Assembly: GCA_949293315.1 (NCBI GenBank)
Contig: CASFCH010000008.1
Location: 1-64,000 of the forward strand
DNA length: 64,000 bases
From: an uncultured Oscillospiraceae bacterium
GTDB taxonomy: Bacteria > Bacillota > Clostridia > Oscillospirales > Acutalibacteraceae
Direction: 5' to 3'
The position numbers and the translations under genes are program-made. Below are positions 57,612-64,000 of the stretch, piece after piece. Positions within the stretch are counted from its first letter, which is position 1, and every line of letters begins with the position of its first letter. The notes under the pieces are model-generated. The model was given only the letters and a program-made list of their open reading frames with translations, ran no database searches and was not told the origin of the DNA.

Positions 57612-57646
57612 AAACGGTCTGTTTTTATTAAAAGACCGTTCGGTCT
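57612..57646. promoter_or_regulatory. TetR-type operator cluster
   Basis: Perfect palindrome AGACCG-TT-CGGTCT at 57633-57646 plus an upstream half AACGGTCT (57613-57620) that pairs with AGACCGTT. GACCGNNCGGTC is a common TetR-family box. It sits 85 bases ahead of the TetR gene at 57732 and between it and the surface gene promoter. Confidence 0.75.
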
Positions 57647-57731
57647 GTTTTTTCATCTTTACATTGCCCGCGGGATCCCTTATAATGAACCACAGAAGGC
57701 ATCCCCGCCATGTGAAAAGGAGGCGCTCACC

Positions 57732-58364
57732 ATGACGCAGGAGGAACGCAACGAAAAGAGTCTGGAGGAAATTTTGAATGCGGGTATTCGGGAATTCGGC
57801 CTGTACGGGTACAAAAAATCCTCGCTGAACCGGATGTGCCTGAACAGCGGGATTTCAAAGGGGAAGCTCTACCACTATTTCAGCGATAAGGTCTCCCTGT
57901 TTTACGCATGCCTGTACAAGGCCTATGGGGATTTTATCGGCTTTATGGATGCCTACCGCCCTGAACCATCGATCTCCCTGGAGCTGAATCTGCACAACTT
58001 TTTCCATCGCCGTCAGTATTTTTTCTACGAGCACCCCTACTATCCGCGCCTCTTTTTTGCCGCGCTGCCATGGTCCAATCCGCCCGGAGATCCCACAGCG
58101 GAGATCAAGGAATATCTGCGGCAATATTCCGACTGTATCCAAAATATTTTAAAGCAGATTTTCTCCCTGTACGCCGACTCCTTAAACACGGATATGGATC
58201 TGGCGATCGAGGTGGTGCACATCGCCGTCAACCGGATCCAGTTTGACCACGGATTTCCCAAATGGGATCCGGAAAATCCGTCGGAGGAGCTGCTCAACTC
58301 CAATCTATGGCGCTTTGACCGGCTGATCCACCTGCTGCTGTACGGCGCGCTGAAAAAGGAATAA
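57732..58364 (+). CDS. TetR/AcrR-family transcriptional regulator
   Basis: 210 residues from the ATG at 57732 (AAAGGAGG upstream); a longer frame to 57579 would cross the operator and is rejected. HTH: KSLEEILNAGIREFGLYGYKKSSLNRMCLNSGISKGKLYHYFSDKVSLFYACLY. The C-terminal domain is helical and aromatic-rich. The perfect GACCG-type palindrome just upstream suggests autoregulation. The divergent surface-protein gene shares the intergenic region and may also be a target. Confidence 0.9.
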   Translation: MTQEERNEKSLEEILNAGIREFGLYGYKKSSLNRMCLNSGISKGKLYHYFSDKVSLFYACLYKAYGDFIGFMDAYRPEPSISLELNLHNFFHRRQYFFYEHPYYPRLFFAALPWSNPPGDPTAEIKEYLRQYSDCIQNILKQIFSLYADSLNTDMDLAIEVVHIAVNRIQFDHGFPKWDPENPSEELLNSNLWRFDRLIHLLLYGALKKE

Positions 58365-58370
58365 AAAAAC

Positions 58371-58394
58371 AAAGGGCTCCCGGCGAGCCCTTTT
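58371..58394 (+). terminator. Terminator of the TetR gene
   Basis: GGGCTC (58374-58379) with GAGCCC (58385-58390), then TTTT, seven bases past the stop codon. Confidence 0.8.
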
Positions 58395-58455
58395 CCCTTG
58401 TATCGTCTGTAAATTTGCAGGGAACGCCTTCCTTTACGCGCCCGTTCCGGTGCGC

Positions 58456-58686
58456 CCCGTAGGGAACGCTGCCCTCAGCGTTCTGCCGTATAGATGGTCG
58501 GTTCGCAGGATGGCTTATGACAAGAATGAAATTGACCCCCCTCAAATCCAAATCTATTCCTTTACACAAGGGTCCCCGACACCTGAATACGAGGCCGGAG
58601 GGCTCGGTCGACAGCCGGCGGCCTTCTGCTTCCCGTTGGCTCCGCTTTCGGAACGCCGGGGGCGGCGTTCCCTACGAGAGTATGTA
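58456..58686. repeat. MITE-like dispersed repeat, copy B
   Basis: Same ends as copy A: starts CCCGTAGGGAACGCTG and ends GGCGGCGTTCCCTACGAG, followed by TGTACAG. The inner part is diverged but keeps the ATGAAATTGA landmark and a GCTTTCGGAACGCCG block. About 230 bases, no coding capacity. Confidence 0.85.
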
Positions 58687-58765
58687 CAGATTTCGGGCGG
58701 CGTGTGATCAGATCCGGCTTTTGCACAGGGCAAATTTATGGCGCATGTTTCCTTTTTGCACCATC

Positions 58766-58967
58766 CCCGTAGGGAACGCTGCCCTCAGCGTTCCGCCGCA
58801 CAGATGGTCGGTTCGCAGGATGCACATAAAAAAGATGAAATTGAAAATTCTCTTAAAACCAATCTTTCCCTTTGCACATGGATACCTGCACGCGAATGCG
58901 TGGCCGGGGGAGATTCGGCTGACAGGCGGAACCTTTTTCTTCTCGCCGTTCCCTACGAGGATTGTAC
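58766..58967. repeat. MITE-like dispersed repeat, copy C
   Basis: Begins CCCGTAGGGAACGCTG, ends CCGTTCCCTACGAGG, followed by ATTGTACA. Slightly shorter than A and B through loss in the right arm. It lies 80 bases after copy B in the same orientation, so the pair looks like tandem insertion. No gene is supported between 58395 and 59069. Confidence 0.85.
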
Positions 58968-58990
58968 AATCTCCCTCCCTGTACCTTAAA

Positions 58991-59012
58991 GGCCCCCTTG
59001 TGTAAAGGGGGC
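58991..59012 (-). terminator. Possible terminator of the GPH transporter gene
   Basis: Stem GCCCCCTT/AAGGGGGC with a short loop, read on the minus strand and followed by CTTTA. It lies 58 bases past the stop codon. Confidence 0.6.
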
Positions 59013-59069
59013 TGTCATACGAATTCTGTACCCGGCTGGCGGGAGTTCCGGAGAACAGCCGCCCGTGCC

Positions 59070-60509
59070 TCACACATCTCCCGCAGCACCGGTCCCCCGC
59101 CGCTGCGCCAGCTCCCGGCGCATGCGATCGCGCTTTTCCCCGACGAGATCGTAGAAGAAAAACGGGATGGCGCTGAGCAGATAGATCACACCGGGCACAA
59201 GGGCAAAAATCGTCCAGATCCTGAACTCAACCGCAGTGCTCTGCGGGACGCGCGCGCTGTCCGGCGAGGTCGCATAACCGATCAGGGAGAGGAGCGCGGA
59301 GCCGATCGACTGCACGATCGTGCCGCCGATCTTGACCGTGGTGATCCGCAGGGAGAAGCTGACGCCCTCGCTGCGCTTGCCGGTCGTCCACTCGGAGTAG
59401 TCGGTCGCGTCGGCGAGCATCTCATTCTGAATAATGCTCACCGGAGCGGAAATCAGGCCGAAGACCGCGTTCTGCACCATCAGCACCGGCACCATCACCA
59501 CGGCGGACTGATACCACCGCAGGCCGATCCCGAATGCCAGAAGCCAAGATATCCCGACCAAAACAGCACTGAGGATGGAGAACTGCCGCGCGTCAAACCG
59601 GCGGCGGATCCGCGGCAGCAGCGCATAGGAAAAGCACCAGGTGATCATGGATGGGATACTCACCAGCACCCCCATGCTGGCATATCCGAGCACATCGATA
59701 AAGTAGTAGTTCTGGAGCACGCCGCCCACACCGGCCAGGGAGCGGATCAGACCGGAGAGCACGATCAGCCGCAGTCCGGGGTTGTGCACCAGTTCCCGGG
59801 CGCTCTCACGAAAGCTCGATCCCTCCCGGGACTGCTCCACCCGCTCCCTGCAGCAGATCCCTGCCAGGGAAAATAATCCGATCCCTATAATCCCGGCCGC
59901 CAGACCCAGGATCAGGAACACGCCGCGCATTTCCAGCTTCGCCGGATTGGCCGCGGAATAATCCATCAGGAGCGGCGCCAATATCAGCGGGATCGTGCTG
60001 CCGATGTTTTGGGATATATTGTTGAATGTAAGCACCCGGCTGCGGTCCTGTTCGTTCGGCGAGATCGCCGCGGAAAGCCCCCAGTAGGAGACATCCGTGA
60101 TCGTGTAAAAAATCTCCCACGCAAAGTAGGTGATAAACATCCACGCAATTTTAGACGGCGCGAAGGCCGACGGATCATCGATCAGGTACGGCCCGATAAA
60201 GAGCAGAATCGTAAACACCGCGAGCGGCGCCATAAAGATGCGCAGGTATGGGATCATCTTGCCGTGCTTCGTCCGCGTGCGGTCGATCACCATCCCGGCC
60301 AGCGGATTGTTGACGATATCCCAGATGCCCTCGATGAAGAGCATCAGCCCGACCACGCGCGGGTCGATATGGAACACGTTGATGTAGAAATACATCAGAT
60401 AGCTGGTCGCCAGCGAGTATCCAAACACCTGCCCGCCGCCCGCGAGCCCATAGGCGGCGGCCTCCCCATTTCCCACGAGTCTGCCATCCGCCAAAGAACG
60501 ATGTGCCAT
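59070..60509 (-). CDS. GPH-family sugar:cation symporter (MFS)
   Basis: 479 residues, 12 hydrophobic helices. The N-terminal LVGNGEAAAYGLAGGGQVFGYSLATSYLMYFYINVFHI and DIVNNPLAGMVIDRTRTKHGKMIPYLR (the DxxNPxxGxxxDRTRTKxG signature) are diagnostic of the MelB/GPH group. It imports a glycoside or glucuronide with a cation. RBS GGAGGGAGA. The ArsR-like regulator next to it on the same strand lies upstream and probably controls it. The sugar is unknown. Confidence 0.9.
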   Translation of the reverse strand: MAHRSLADGRLVGNGEAAAYGLAGGGQVFGYSLATSYLMYFYINVFHIDPRVVGLMLFIEGIWDIVNNPLAGMVIDRTRTKHGKMIPYLRIFMAPLAVFTILLFIGPYLIDDPSAFAPSKIAWMFITYFAWEIFYTITDVSYWGLSAAISPNEQDRSRVLTFNNISQNIGSTIPLILAPLLMDYSAANPAKLEMRGVFLILGLAAGIIGIGLFSLAGICCRERVEQSREGSSFRESARELVHNPGLRLIVLSGLIRSLAGVGGVLQNYYFIDVLGYASMGVLVSIPSMITWCFSYALLPRIRRRFDARQFSILSAVLVGISWLLAFGIGLRWYQSAVVMVPVLMVQNAVFGLISAPVSIIQNEMLADATDYSEWTTGKRSEGVSFSLRITTVKIGGTIVQSIGSALLSLIGYATSPDSARVPQSTAVEFRIWTIFALVPGVIYLLSAIPFFFYDLVGEKRDRMRRELAQRRGTGAAGDV

Positions 60510-60531
60510 GATTCTCCCTCCTCACGGGATC

Positions 60532-60560
60532 ATCATAGCACATCATTTTATATATGTCAA
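60532..60560 (-). promoter_or_regulatory. Promoter and likely operator of the GPH transporter gene
   Basis: Minus-strand TTGACA (60555-60560), 17-base spacer, TATGAT (60532-60537). Immediately upstream (60561-60593) are AT-rich inverted and direct repeats such as CAAATATTTG and TTGACAAA, suitable for binding the adjacent ArsR-type regulator. Confidence 0.8.
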
Positions 60561-60588
60561 ATATAATTTTACATTTATCAAATATTTG

Positions 60589-61599
60589 TCAAGTAAATTG
60601 GTCCGCTAATAACTCCGCATACCGCTTGACCTGTTCGGGAACCAGCCGGAAATAGATCCGCTTTTGATTCTCCGACCCCGGTGCGAGCGCGACCAAACCG
60701 CTCTGAATCAACACATCCGTATGGTGCATCACCGTGGCCGGGGAGAGACCCAGCTTTTCGGCGATCTCCCGGTTATAGCAGGGCTTTTCCCGCAGCAGGG
60801 TCAAAATGTCCAGCCGGCTGGGGTCGCTGAGCGCCTTGGAGACATTCAGCAGGAGCTTGCGCTCCTCTTCGGCATTGGAACGCTGCGGGACGGCGATATT
60901 ATAGATTCCGCAATAGCAGATATCCCCCATCATCCAGGAGGAGTAGACGGTGAAAAAGACCGGATAGATTTCCCGCACCGGTGCATCTTTAGAGAACAGC
61001 GAGTGATCCAAAAAGTAATCCGGACGCCAGTACCGATCCATAAATCCCCGAACCTCCGGCCGTACGGCCTCCCATGCCATCTCCGCCGCCGGAATATTTT
61101 TCCGCACCAGCTCCGCCAGCTGTGGAAAATACTGCTCCGGCTCCCGGCAGAGGGCGGCAAAGCCCGCACTGCACTGATCCTGCTTCAGGTAGCTCTCCAG
61201 CGTGCAGTCGCAGCCCGCCAAATCGATCAGAACCAGCCCGCTGTCCCAGATATACTGATAGGCCTGCTCCAGCAAATCACGAAGTTTGCCGCGCCCCCAT
61301 TCGGTAGCGCGGTAAAGCAGCCCTCGATCGAGTAAAAAGCACGCCCCGAGCAGGACATATTCTCCGATGGGGAGGGCACCGAAAAATCTCCATGCGTCGG
61401 AAAGCTCTCGATACCGGCGGAACTCCTGCACGTAGCGCTCGTAGAGACGCAGGCGCGGCTGTGTTTCCGGCTGCCGCATCAGCTCCTCCCCCCAGAGCGC
61501 CGCCTCCAGCGGGCGGAGCTCCTGAAAATTGGATTCAATATACAGCAGCCCCAGCGTCTCAAGCATCATCAGGGGCGCGCGATGTACGATTGGCGTCAT
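60589..61599 (-). CDS. ArsR-type winged-helix regulator with long N-terminal domain
   Basis: 336 residues from the ATG at 61599 (GGAAGTGAT upstream; a GTG at 61611 is the alternative). A C-terminal winged helix of about 250-336: LLLNVSKALSDPSRLDILTLLREKPCYNREIAEKLGLSPATVMHHTDVLIQSGLV, typical ArsR/SmtB. The N-terminal 240 residues are helical, aromatic-rich and lack metal-site Cys pairs, so the effector is probably organic. It sits just upstream of the GPH sugar transporter on the same strand. Confidence 0.85.
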   Translation of the reverse strand: MTPIVHRAPLMMLETLGLLYIESNFQELRPLEAALWGEELMRQPETQPRLRLYERYVQEFRRYRELSDAWRFFGALPIGEYVLLGACFLLDRGLLYRATEWGRGKLRDLLEQAYQYIWDSGLVLIDLAGCDCTLESYLKQDQCSAGFAALCREPEQYFPQLAELVRKNIPAAEMAWEAVRPEVRGFMDRYWRPDYFLDHSLFSKDAPVREIYPVFFTVYSSWMMGDICYCGIYNIAVPQRSNAEEERKLLLNVSKALSDPSRLDILTLLREKPCYNREIAEKLGLSPATVMHHTDVLIQSGLVALAPGSENQKRIYFRLVPEQVKRYAELLADQFT

Positions 61600-61665
61600 A
61601 CAATGGATCACTTCCGTCGAATATTTCTATCTTCATTTTATCCGATCCATCATAAAAGTGCAAGC

Positions 61666-61690
61666 AAAAGGGCGGGAAAACTCCCGCCCG
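61666..61690 (-). terminator. Terminator of the SDR gene
   Basis: GGGCGGGA (61670-61677) with TCCCGCCC (61682-61689), followed by TTTTG on the minus strand. Confidence 0.85.
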
Positions 61691-61709
61691 ATCTGTATTT
61701 TTATTCGGC

Positions 61710-62717
61710 TCACATCGCCGCTGCCGGACGCCTTTTCCGCGTCAGCCAGCGGACGGTGTCGGCCACCGTCATGCGCAGGTCGCGCGGCCTGTAGCCCAGC
61801 TCCATGGTCGCCTTATCGTGGGAGAAGCGATCATTGCTGGTGAGCGTATACAGGGAATACCTGGTATAGAGCGGACGCTCCTTCCGGATCTTTGCCACGC
61901 CCTCCAGGATCGGGGCGCCGGCCTTGGCCATCCACATCGGCAGCACCGGGAGCTTGCGGCCGCCGCAGACACGGCGCGTCATATCGAGCACATCTTTCAC
62001 CTCATAATGGCGGTTGGAGAGAATATAGCAGTTCCCCTTCTTGCCGTGGTCGACCGCAGACAGGCAGCCCTTGGCCACATCGCGCACATCGACGAAGTCA
62101 TAGCCGCCGCGCACACATGCGGGCAGGCGCTTTTTAATATAGTCCCCGATCAGCTGGACCAGGTGGTTCCCCTCGTCGTCATAGGGGCCGATGATCCCGG
62201 AGGGATGGACAACCACCGCATCGAGGCCCTCCTCCCGTACGGCGGCCAGCACGGCCGCCGTGGCCTCCGCCTTCGTCTTGGCGTAACCGCCGTGGACCTT
62301 ATCCGGGGAAAAATCGTACGTCTCCTCCAGCACGCAGCCCTTCTCCCCCTCCGGGATGGCGTGGACGGAACTGACATAGACGAGCCGCTTGACCCGGTAT
62401 TCCTCACACAGGGCGACGATATTTTTGGTCCCGTTGACATTGACATCATACACGCGGGGGGAGACATGCTCGGAGATATCGATCATCCCCGCCGTGTGGA
62501 TCACGACGACCTCACACCCGTCCGTATGCTCAAACAGCGGGCGGAGCGTCTCTTTCCTGCGCACATCGCCCTGATAGTAGGTGATATTGTCGCGGTCCTG
62601 CACACGGGAACCGGTGAGCACAAAGCCGCGCACCTCGTCCTCCCCGCCGCGCAGCATCCGCACGAGCGTGCCGCCAAGATGGCCGTTGGCGCCTGTGATG
62701 ATATAGATTCTGCCCAT
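61710..62717 (-). CDS. NAD-dependent epimerase/dehydratase (extended SDR)
   Basis: 335 residues. Nucleotide-binding GANGHLGGTLV at the start, YQGDVRR, NVNGTKNIVALCEEY, YVSSVHAI and the catalytic Tyr/Lys in GGYAKTKAEA. Extended short-chain dehydrogenase of the dihydroflavonol-reductase/sugar-epimerase type. The C-terminal substrate part is variable and ends LTRKRRPAAAM. The substrate is not known. Divergent from a TetR gene with overlapping promoters, so it is the obvious target of that repressor. Confidence 0.87.
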   Translation of the reverse strand: MGRIYIITGANGHLGGTLVRMLRGGEDEVRGFVLTGSRVQDRDNITYYQGDVRRKETLRPLFEHTDGCEVVVIHTAGMIDISEHVSPRVYDVNVNGTKNIVALCEEYRVKRLVYVSSVHAIPEGEKGCVLEETYDFSPDKVHGGYAKTKAEATAAVLAAVREEGLDAVVVHPSGIIGPYDDEGNHLVQLIGDYIKKRLPACVRGGYDFVDVRDVAKGCLSAVDHGKKGNCYILSNRHYEVKDVLDMTRRVCGGRKLPVLPMWMAKAGAPILEGVAKIRKERPLYTRYSLYTLTSNDRFSHDKATMELGYRPRDLRMTVADTVRWLTRKRRPAAAM

Positions 62718-62736
62718 TTATGATACACCTCTCAAC

Positions 62737-62781
62737 ATTATACGACACCGTGTTGATTTTGTTCTTCAACTGTAGTATAAT
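62737..62781. promoter_or_regulatory. Divergent promoter/operator between SDR and TetR genes
   Basis: Plus-strand TTGATT (62753-62758), 17-base spacer, TATAAT (62776-62781) for the TetR gene; minus-strand TATAAT (62737-62742) for the SDR gene. Between them lies ACAC-C-GTGT (62745-62753) inside a CAACA...TGTTG inverted repeat, a plausible TetR site that would block both. Confidence 0.6.
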
Positions 62782-62884
62782 CAATATCAGCGCAAGAATC
62801 AACCCTGAATTATTAATAAAATGTAAAATATCTTAATGAATTCTAAAAACTTTTTTTCATTTGGAGGCGATCCCCATCAAGCAG

Positions 62885-63457
62885 ATGACCAACGACCACC
62901 GCACACGCGTCACGCAGATGATGATCCGCAAGGCCTTTACCGATCTGATGAGCAGGAAACCGATCGAGAGCATCACCATTGCAGAGCTGTGCAAACAGGC
63001 CAATATCAACCGCAGCACCTTCTATAACCATTATAAGGATATCTATGATCTGCGGGACCGGATGGAAACCAGCCTGAAAACGGAATTCTATCAGGCGCTC
63101 AAGACCATCCTTGTGGACGAGCCCGTCTCCGCCAGCCCGGTAAAAATCACGGCCAAGCTCTTTGAATGCATTCAAAAAAACGCGGACATGTGCTCGGTCA
63201 TTCTGGGAAGCTACGGCGACAAAAAGTTCCTCGACGAGCTGATCCAGATTGGGCGCGAATTTGTGATGAAGAGCTATCACGTCTACTTTGTCAACGCCTC
63301 GCCCAAACAGATTGAATATTTTTATGCCTTCGTCAGCTCCGGGATCGTCGGTCTGCTCCAGCGGTGGCTGGACGAAGACCTGACGATGCCCCCTGAGGAA
63401 ATCGCCAAAATGGCGGAAAGCCTGATGCTCCAGGGCGCCGGATATCTGAAACAGTAG
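62885..63457 (+). CDS. TetR/AcrR-family transcriptional regulator
   Basis: 190 residues from the ATG at 62885. The HTH reads MIRKAFTDLMSRKPIESITIAELCKQANINRSTFYNHYKDIYDLRDRM; the C-terminal domain is of the TetR_C_8 type (CSVILGSYGDKKFLDELIQ). The start is uncertain: GGAGGCGAT (62863-62871) is too far from that ATG, and the only codon at normal spacing is ATC at 62876, or a TTG at 62861 that would overlap the ribosome site. Divergent from the SDR gene, its probable target. Confidence 0.85.
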   Translation: MTNDHRTRVTQMMIRKAFTDLMSRKPIESITIAELCKQANINRSTFYNHYKDIYDLRDRMETSLKTEFYQALKTILVDEPVSASPVKITAKLFECIQKNADMCSVILGSYGDKKFLDELIQIGREFVMKSYHVYFVNASPKQIEYFYAFVSSGIVGLLQRWLDEDLTMPPEEIAKMAESLMLQGAGYLKQ

Positions 63458-63549
63458 TCCGCCGCAAGCGGCGCGGCGCCCCGTGCCCGGAGCGCGCGCT
63501 TTCCCGGCTTTGCCTTTTAATATTCCCCGGAAAACGATCCATGCAGCAG

Positions 63550-63583
63550 CCGTCCCGCGCCAAAACGGGGCGGCTTTTTTGCG
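63550..63583 (+). terminator. Terminator downstream of the TetR gene
   Basis: CCGTCCCG / CGGGGCGG stem with one wobble and an A-rich loop, followed by TTTTTT. Confidence 0.75.
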
Positions 63584-63745
63584 CCTATTGCCCGCCCAGC
63601 GCGTCGTGCTTGAGAGGTGTTTCATTTTTAAATCTGTCCGCTGTGTGTTGCCTCCTGATGTTATTTATCGGCATATATCGTATTGTTCAACAAACATCGC
63701 GAGAGATTAGTTTCGATATCTTTCGTCAAAATACTATTTTTATTG

Positions 63746-63774
63746 TTGTCAACAGGGCTCCAATGTGGTATAAT
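63746..63774 (+). promoter_or_regulatory. Promoter at the AT-rich right edge
   Basis: TTGTCA (63746-63751), 17-base spacer, TATAAT (63769-63774). The DNA from about 63620 onward is much richer in A/T than the rest of the window. Confidence 0.8.
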
Positions 63775-63856
63775 ATATACAAATATTCATTTGATTATTG
63801 ATAATATATATAATCAATATACTAATTAAGCACTAAATGGAAAACACTTATTGTCT

Positions 63857-64000
63857 ATGAAAAAACCGGAGTCCGAGTATCACTTACAATGGAAGTCGAA
63901 CATGAAAGAATACATTGCGCATATCAGGCCATTAAACAGCGGACAGGTACAAGTACATGCAGTAAGCAGCCACTGTCGAAGCACAGCAAAACATGCCCAA
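63857..64000 (+). CDS. Partial gene, possible N-terminus of a Cas3-type HD protein
   Basis: Open to the window end, 48 codons. The ATG at 63902 (GGAAG upstream) may be the true start, giving MKEYIAHIRPLNSGQVQVHA and then VSSHCRSTAKHAQ. The Y-I-A-H-I-R opening, a gap of about 10 residues, then a 'V..H...TA..A' helix resembles the beginning of Cas3'' HD nucleases, in which the next segment would hold the HD motif. That part is outside the window. The AT-rich composition suggests a transferred unit. The call is a resemblance only. Confidence 0.45.
   Translation, partial: MKKPESEYHLQWKSNMKEYIAHIRPLNSGQVQVHAVSSHCRSTAKHAQ

Overview
The window looks like chromosomal DNA of an anaerobic, Gram-positive gut-type clostridium, most likely Oscillospirales/Ruminococcaceae. 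Pointers are AGGAGG-type ribosome sites, a T-box leader, class I cyclic-di-GMP (GEMM-I) riboswitches, pyruvate formate-lyase with its activase, a choloylglycine-hydrolase-family protein, a DUF6774 protein, xPxTGD-type surface anchors and GC-rich coding DNA. No plasmid or prophage replication module is visible.

Left part (1-8.3 kb): a MITE-like repeat, an anchored surface protein, the rpsF-ssb-rpsR operon, and a divergent zinc unit (zur facing znuACB) with a perfect 23-bp palindrome between. A DUF2974 hydrolase-like gene and a small ribbon-helix-helix gene follow.

Centre left (8.3-31 kb), the most striking part: a strong promoter at about 27.55 kb leads into a GEMM-I aptamer and an intrinsic terminator. 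Then comes a roughly 14-kb tightly packed minus-strand operon: membrane-anchored protein, seven-TM HD-GYP protein, three membrane-anchored glycoside-hydrolase-like paralogues (the largest with substituted catalytic positions), a HEAT-repeat membrane protein, a processive family-2 glycosyltransferase and a DivIVA-like coiled-coil protein. A second GEMM-I aptamer precedes a secreted InlB-repeat protein just beyond. Upstream sits a signalling cassette (REC-HD-GYP regulator, HPt protein, GGDEF diguanylate cyclase); a hybrid histidine kinase lies downstream. I read the whole as a c-di-GMP-controlled exopolysaccharide synthesis/modification/adhesion locus with its own second-messenger circuit. I do not recognise it as a named Bcs, Pel, Pga or Ccs system.

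Centre (31-44 kb): metabolic and housekeeping genes (GH3 glycosidase plus esterase-like hydrolase, rmuC, tautomerase, nadE), tRNA-Arg(CCG) followed by a symmetric array of seven small hairpins and a four-helix-bundle gene, then NUDIX, choloylglycine-hydrolase-like, methyltransferase and VanZ genes.

Right part (44-64 kb): a pyruvate formate-lyase split into a catalytic subunit, a 68-residue Cys-containing companion and a separate glycyl-radical protein; pflA lies about 7 kb away. Next are a T-box-controlled trpB2, small nucleotide-cleaning enzymes beside a dCTP deaminase remnant, a second large surface protein, two more MITE copies, a GPH sugar transporter with an ArsR-type regulator, and an SDR gene divergent from a TetR gene. 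The last 400 bases turn AT-rich and carry a strong promoter and the start of a possible Cas3 HD protein, so a CRISPR-Cas operon may begin at the right edge.
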